A stretch of 19,733 nt of DNA from CAZHDI01 sp964531285 (GTDB taxonomy: Bacteria > Pseudomonadota > Alphaproteobacteria > JAJFIK01), in NCBI GenBank assembly GCA_964531285.1, contig CAZHDI010000055.1, positions 1 to 19,733 of the forward strand, given 5' to 3'. Numbering within the stretch: the stretch's first letter is position 1; each line of letters opens with the position of its first letter. The translations under genes were made by a program, and so were the position numbers. Positions 16,381 through 19,733 of the stretch are shown one piece after another. The notes beneath the pieces are model-generated. The model worked only from the letters and a program-made list of their open reading frames with translations. It had not been told where the DNA came from and did not search any database.

Positions 16381-17754
16381 CTAGATGCCGAGCATGCGCT
16401 CAAGCCCCTGTCGTGGATTGCTGCTTGTCTCGCCGCCCCGGGTCGCGGCCGGTTTTGCCCGGCGCGGGCGTCCGTTCGCGGACGATGGTGCGGATGACGA
16501 CGAGGCGTCGGAGCGGCGCTTGGCCCCGCCGGGCTTGCCGGCCGGTTTGCCGCCACGGCGGCGCGCGGATGCCGGCTTGGCCGCCGGCCGCTGCTGAGCC
16601 TGCTTATCCGTCCGTTTACCGGCAGGGTCCGGCGCCGGACCGTCGATCCGGATGGCCGTGCCGATCAGCCGTTCGATGTCCCGCAACAGACCGCGTTCGT
16701 CCGTATCGCACAGCGAAATCGCAACCCCGCTGTGTCCGGCGCGCGCGGTCCGCCCGATCCGGTGCACATAGGCCTCCGGTACATTCGGCAGCTCGTAATT
16801 GATCACGTGGGAGACGCCATCGATATCGATCCCGCGCGCGGCAATGTCGGTGGCGACCAGGATCGGTGTCTTGCCCGACCGGAACGCACCCAGGGCGCGT
16901 TCGCGCTGGCCTTGGCTCTTGTTGCCGTGGATCGCCGCACTGGCCAGACCCTCGGCCTCCAGATGACGGCTCACCTTATCGGCACCGCGTTTGGTCCGGG
17001 TGAAGACGACTGCCCGTTCAACGGTACCGCCGCGCAAAAGGTCGGTCAGCGCCGCGCGCTTGGCACCGGTCTCCAGATGACGGACCGACTGATCGATCCG
17101 CTCGATGGGACGCGAGACCGGGGCGACTTCGATGCGTTCGGGATCGTTCAAAAACCGCGCCGCGAGCGACCGGATCGCCGGCGGCATGGTGGCCGACAGC
17201 AGCGCGGTCTGATGACCGGCCGGCAGCTGTTTCATGATCTTGTCGATGGCCGGCATGAAGCCGAGATCGAGCATGTGATCGGCCTCGTCGAGCACAATGG
17301 CCGTCACCGCGTTGAGCCGGACGGCGCCGGTGCCCGCGTGATCGAGCAGGCGGCCGGGCGTCGCGATCAGCACATCGACGCCGCGCGCCAAAGCGCGGGC
17401 CTGCGGTCCGGGCTTGGCCCCACCGATGACGAGCGTCGTGCGCAGGCGCAGGTGCTTGCCATACCGGCGCACGCTATCAGCGATCTGGGCGGCCAGTTCA
17501 CGGGTGGGGGCGAGAATCAGGGTGCGGCAGGTTTTCGGCGCCGGTTCGCCCTTTTCGGCGGCGAGCCGATGCAGCAATGGCAGAACGAAGGCGGCGGTTT
17601 TGCCGGTGCCGGTCTGTGCGGTGCCGAGAATATCCTTTCCGGACATCATCGCGGGCACGACGGCGTTCTGAATGGGGGTCGGGGCGGTGTACCCTTCGGC
17701 CGCAATGGCTCGAAGGAGAGGCTCGGCCAAGCCGAGGTCGGTAAAGCTGGTCAA
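16381..17754 (-). CDS. DEAD-box RNA helicase, RhlE type
   Basis: A 457-residue ATP-dependent RNA helicase that unwinds RNA in ribosome assembly, mRNA decay and cold adaptation. Motifs in order are Q motif with PTPIQ (25-29), AQTGTGKT (46-53), PTREL (83-87), TPGR (132-135), DEAD (156-159, followed by HMLDLGF), SAT (187-189), then ATDIAARGID and HRIGRTARAG in the second RecA domain. The C-terminal 80 residues are a basic, Arg/Lys/Pro/Ala-rich tail, disordered and probably RNA-binding. The start is set at TTG 17754, because the protein then begins MTSFTDLGLAEPLL as in its relatives. The open frame runs another 124 codons upstream but that part has the look of leader sequence. No strong ribosome binding site precedes the TTG. 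Confidence 0.9.
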   Translation of the reverse strand: MTSFTDLGLAEPLLRAIAAEGYTAPTPIQNAVVPAMMSGKDILGTAQTGTGKTAAFVLPLLHRLAAEKGEPAPKTCRTLILAPTRELAAQIADSVRRYGKHLRLRTTLVIGGAKPGPQARALARGVDVLIATPGRLLDHAGTGAVRLNAVTAIVLDEADHMLDLGFMPAIDKIMKQLPAGHQTALLSATMPPAIRSLAARFLNDPERIEVAPVSRPIERIDQSVRHLETGAKRAALTDLLRGGTVERAVVFTRTKRGADKVSRHLEAEGLASAAIHGNKSQGQRERALGAFRSGKTPILVATDIAARGIDIDGVSHVINYELPNVPEAYVHRIGRTARAGHSGVAISLCDTDERGLLRDIERLIGTAIRIDGPAPDPAGKRTDKQAQQRPAAKPASARRRGGKPAGKPGGAKRRSDASSSSAPSSANGRPRRAKPAATRGGETSSNPRQGLERMLGI

Positions 17755-18183
17755 GTAAAGTCTTTCGGTCGTCCTCGCGGGCGCCAAAGCACGGCGCGGC
17801 GAAAAATGGTCGTCATGGTCAGAGGGAGCTTGCGCAGTCCGCTGCCGGTTCAGGTGCCTCCAAGGCGCATATCGTATGCGTCTTGCGGCATGGTCGTGAG
17901 GCAACGGTCGTTCCAGCAACGGCCTGAACCGCAGCGATCGAAAAGTTGCGCCGTGCTTTCTCCTCATCTCAAATGGTGATGGTTTGAAAACCATCAAGAG
18001 ATGACCAAGCACATAGCGAACTAAACACACATCCGGCGCCCGAATGCAACTGGTTTCGGGCCCGGGCGCCGCGCTTTTCTCTTTAGGGGAACCAAAGGTT
18101 AGGAAGCATGACGAATGTGTGACCATACCAAATCGATGACGGGAGCGGGGCCATGATCACGCCGGCAACGGGCTTAGGCGCGC
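17755..18183. other. long leader of the helicase gene and flanking intergenic DNA
   Basis: No gene is supported in these 429 bases. They hold the upstream region of the helicase (minus strand), including the nested palindrome at 17965-18003, an inverted repeat GGCGCCCG-N20-CGGGCGCC (18035-18070), and a small hairpin GCATA-cga-TATGC nearer the helicase start. An open frame continuous with the helicase crosses part of it but its predicted product resembles nothing. Confidence 0.4.
17965..18003. promoter_or_regulatory. nested palindrome upstream of the DEAD-box helicase
   Basis: The core TGATGGTTT-ga-AAACCATCA (17977-17996) is a perfect 9-bp inverted repeat with a two-base centre. An outer pair CATCTC (17965-17970) and GAGATG (17998-18003) flanks it asymmetrically. 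It lies 210-250 bases before the helicase TTG. The AT-rich core in GC-rich surroundings and the near-zero loop suggest a protein-binding operator more than an RNA hairpin, but a leader-RNA role is possible. Confidence 0.4.
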
Positions 18184-18324
18184 ATGCCGGCCGCGCCACC
18201 CGATAACAGCGCCGCCAATCTGATCGATGCGCGGTTTTATCATCAGAATGCGCTCAATTACGCGCGCGGCATCGACCGCATGAGCGAGGCGGATATGGCT
18301 TGGGTGACGGCGTCTGATGATTGA
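18184..18324 (+). CDS. probable small hypothetical protein, 46 residues
   Basis: A short reading frame from ATG 18184 to TGA 18322-18324. The in-frame stop at 18175-18177 rules out a longer N-terminus. The product is hydrophilic and probably helical, with a centre reading IDARFYHQNALNYARGIDRM followed by SEADMAWVTASDD. It has no membrane segment, Cys or known motif. Third codon positions are mostly G or C, as in the real genes nearby. The ribosome binding site is weak (TTAGG). The opposite strand also has a longer open frame here, but its product looks unlike a protein. I recognise no family. It ends 27 bases before the convergent phospholipase gene. Confidence 0.45.
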   Translation: MPAAPPDNSAANLIDARFYHQNALNYARGIDRMSEADMAWVTASDD

Positions 18325-18350
18325 ATTGTCCGGCTGGTGAACGCGCAGCG

Positions 18351-19286
18351 TCAATGCATCACGGCGAGGGTCTCGCGGATCGCGGGGAGTTGGCGTTCCA
18401 GGGCCTCCTCGCCCAGTGCGATCAGTTCCTCGGCCTTGTCGAAATCGAGCAGGCTGCGATGGCCGACCTGGGGCGTTACCAGGACATCGGGCGGATCGCC
18501 TGCCATGCGGGAGCGCGACAGCCGGTCCATGACAATGTTCAGGGAGCCGAGCAATACGGTGCCGATCCCCAGAGTTCCCTGTTCCCGGCCGAAAAGCTGG
18601 CGCATGACCAGCCGTTCGGGTTTGGATTTACCCCGTGTGCGGATCAATCGGTTATCCCCGATCTGGGCCGCCATTTCGCGTTCGAAGTCGCGTTCGGGCA
18701 GGTTGCCCTTGCCGAAGGCATCGGCGTTCAAAGTCACCGCGATGACGACGCGCGCCCCTTTCGCACGGCAGACCGAAACCGGCACGGGATTGACCAGCGC
18801 GCCGTCGATCAGCCAGCGGCCGTCCATGTGGCGCGGGCCGAATACGCCGGGCAGGGCATAAGAGGCTTGGATCGCCTCGGCCATGGGGCCGTGTTCGAGC
18901 CAGACCTCGTGACCGGTGGCCAACTCGCCCGTGACCGCCACGAACGTACGGCGCAAGTCCTCGATGCGGACATCATGGAGATGCTCGTTCATGAGCTTGG
19001 CGAGGCGCCGGCCGCCCAGGAGGCCGCTGCCGCCGACCATGAAATCCAGATAACTCAGCAGGCGTCGCTTCGACAGGCTGCGCGCCCAGCCCTCGAGCGC
19101 ATCGAGCCGGTCCGCCAGATAGCACCCGCCCACCAGGGCGCCGATGGATGTGCCGCAAACAATGTCCGGCTCGATGCCGGCGCGGGTGAGCGCCCGGATC
19201 ACGCCGATATGGGCCCAGCCTCGGGCGACACCGCCGCCTAGGGCAAGGCCGAGTTTGGGCGGCGTTCGGGGATGGCTGCGGATCAT
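18351..19286 (-). CDS. patatin-like phospholipase, RssA-type
   Basis: A 311-residue serine lipid acyl-hydrolase. The patatin signatures are all present: the oxyanion/glycine motif GGGVARGWAHIG (17-28), the nucleophile elbow GTSIG (45-49, S47), and the second catalytic residue in DGALVNP (D161). YALPGVFGP (143-151) is also typical. The protein lacks a signal peptide and is probably cytoplasmic or peripheral at the membrane. Its substrate in bacteria of this type is unknown. ATG 19286 is supported by AGAGGA eight bases upstream; the open frame extends further but without similarity. The gene is transcribed away from the rRNA-type promoters to its right. Confidence 0.9.
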   Translation of the reverse strand: MIRSHPRTPPKLGLALGGGVARGWAHIGVIRALTRAGIEPDIVCGTSIGALVGGCYLADRLDALEGWARSLSKRRLLSYLDFMVGGSGLLGGRRLAKLMNEHLHDVRIEDLRRTFVAVTGELATGHEVWLEHGPMAEAIQASYALPGVFGPRHMDGRWLIDGALVNPVPVSVCRAKGARVVIAVTLNADAFGKGNLPERDFEREMAAQIGDNRLIRTRGKSKPERLVMRQLFGREQGTLGIGTVLLGSLNIVMDRLSRSRMAGDPPDVLVTPQVGHRSLLDFDKAEELIALGEEALERQLPAIRETLAVMH

Positions 19287-19482
19287 GGATCGAATCCTCT
19301 GTGGCCGCGGGCGCGGGGGCCAGGTCATACGCGCGACGGCTGTTCCACACATATCAAGTCGGCGGATCAGTACAACAGGCTTGGCTCTGGCGGGCGATGC
19401 GCGGCGCGGGGCAGATGCGCGAAATCTCCGATTGCCGGGCATGGCGGACAATACGGCCCGGGCGTGTGACCGGCGCCGTTTT
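19287..19482. other. intergenic stretch between phospholipase and rRNA-type promoters
   Basis: Only shadow reading frames are seen. The first part holds the start region of the phospholipase gene (minus strand). I see no clear hairpin, repeat or gene. Confidence 0.4.
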
Positions 19483-19510
19483 TTGACGTGGTTCCCGGGC
19501 GTTTTAAGAA
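19483..19510 (+). promoter_or_regulatory. candidate distal promoter (P1) of an rRNA operon
   Basis: TTGACG (19483-19488), after a T-run, and TAAGAA (19505-19510) are separated by 16 bases. The -10 is a moderate match. It lies about 50 bases before the second candidate promoter. Confidence 0.3.
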
Positions 19511-19536
19511 AAATGCAGGAAATCGAAAAACAGGGC

Positions 19537-19566
19537 TTGCCAGGCTTGCCGGGTATCGCCTATACA
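19537..19566 (+). promoter_or_regulatory. candidate proximal promoter (P2) of an rRNA operon
   Basis: TTGCCA (19537-19542) and TATACA (19561-19566) are 18 bases apart. An A-rich stretch (about 19505-19530) just upstream resembles an UP element. A GC-rich discriminator (GCGGCCTCCC) follows the -10, as in stringently controlled rRNA promoters. Confidence 0.45.
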
Positions 19567-19655
19567 GCGGCCTCCCAAGCGCAGGGCGGTTGTCCTTCGG
19601 CGGCGACGCGGCGCTTTTCCTGGCCATAGGCAGCGATGCCATCAGGCGGTGGAAC

Positions 19656-19689
19656 CGGTCCTTCGGGGCCGTGCGGGTGCTCTTTGACA
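19656..19689 (+). promoter_or_regulatory. rRNA-operon leader: boxB-like hairpin and boxA antitermination site
   Basis: CGGTCC-TTCG-GGGCCG (19656-19671) forms a stable UUCG-capped hairpin like boxB. Seven bases further, TGCTCTTTGACA (19678-19689) matches the boxA element recognised by NusB-NusE in ribosomal RNA leaders, with one change from the E. coli TGCTCTTTAACA. The order boxB-boxA is that of rrn leaders. The 16S rRNA gene should start shortly after the window ends; no 16S sequence itself is visible. Confidence 0.65.
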
Positions 19690-19733
19690 ATTTGATTGAT
19701 TGGGAGCGTGGCGGGCGGTTGCCTGTTGGGTTT

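Noticed and set aside
17755..18126. N-terminal extension of the helicase from ATG 18126
   Set aside because: The predicted 124 residues look like translated leader DNA, cross a palindrome, and homologous helicases start at the position of TTG 17754.
18157..18354. 65-residue minus-strand frame opposite the 46-residue protein
   Set aside because: No ribosome binding site or recognisable features, and it overlaps the end of the phospholipase gene; the plus-strand frame has the better composition.

Overview
The window is GC-rich DNA from a bacteriochlorophyll-synthesising alphaproteobacterium, either a purple bacterium or an aerobic anoxygenic phototroph. The evidence is a contiguous block of bacteriochlorophyll and carotenoid genes (bchI-bchD-bchO, crtI-crtB), a cytochrome c2 gene, perfect TGT-N12-ACA operator palindromes of the PpsR/CrtJ type in front of bchI and crtI, and an rRNA-operon-type leader at the right edge. 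The genus cannot be fixed from the sequence alone.

Layout. Positions 1-411 are mostly non-coding: a possible 3' end of a tRNA at the very edge, an operator-like palindrome, and a good promoter. Positions 412-1596 hold two secreted c-type cytochromes, a class II (c'/c556-like) protein and a cytochrome c2 with an acidic tail, followed by a strong terminator. Positions 1711-9788 are the photosynthesis gene block, all on the plus strand: the Mg-chelatase genes bchI and bchD, the accessory hydrolase bchO, a DUF3422 membrane protein, phytoene desaturase crtI, phytoene synthase crtB, and a 55-residue single-span membrane protein. Positions 9785-11799 on the minus strand hold a DUF2157/GDYXXLXY membrane-protein pair that meets the crt operon tail to tail with overlapping stop codons. 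Positions 12012-15961 (plus) hold a Tat-exported PhoX-family protein and a Baeyer-Villiger-type flavin monooxygenase. Positions 16053-17754 (minus) hold a cold-shock protein and an RhlE-type DEAD-box helicase with a long, palindrome-containing leader. Position 18184 starts a probable 46-residue protein, and a patatin/RssA-like phospholipase (minus) follows. Positions 19287-19733 carry no gene but look like the promoters and boxB/boxA leader of an rRNA operon whose 16S gene would start just outside the window.

How the genes fit together. BchI and BchD (with BchO as accessory) insert Mg into protoporphyrin IX, the first committed step to bacteriochlorophyll. CrtB makes phytoene and CrtI desaturates it for the photosynthetic carotenoids. 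Both transcription units carry the same repressor palindrome, so pigment synthesis is probably co-repressed under oxygen and/or light. Cytochrome c2 would re-reduce the reaction centre. The genes right of about 9.8 kb look like ordinary housekeeping or accessory genes flanking the photosynthesis block. No CRISPR array, insertion sequence, phage gene or defence system was seen. The least understood parts are the DUF3422 gene inside the pigment block, the two very small genes, and the DEAD-box leader.
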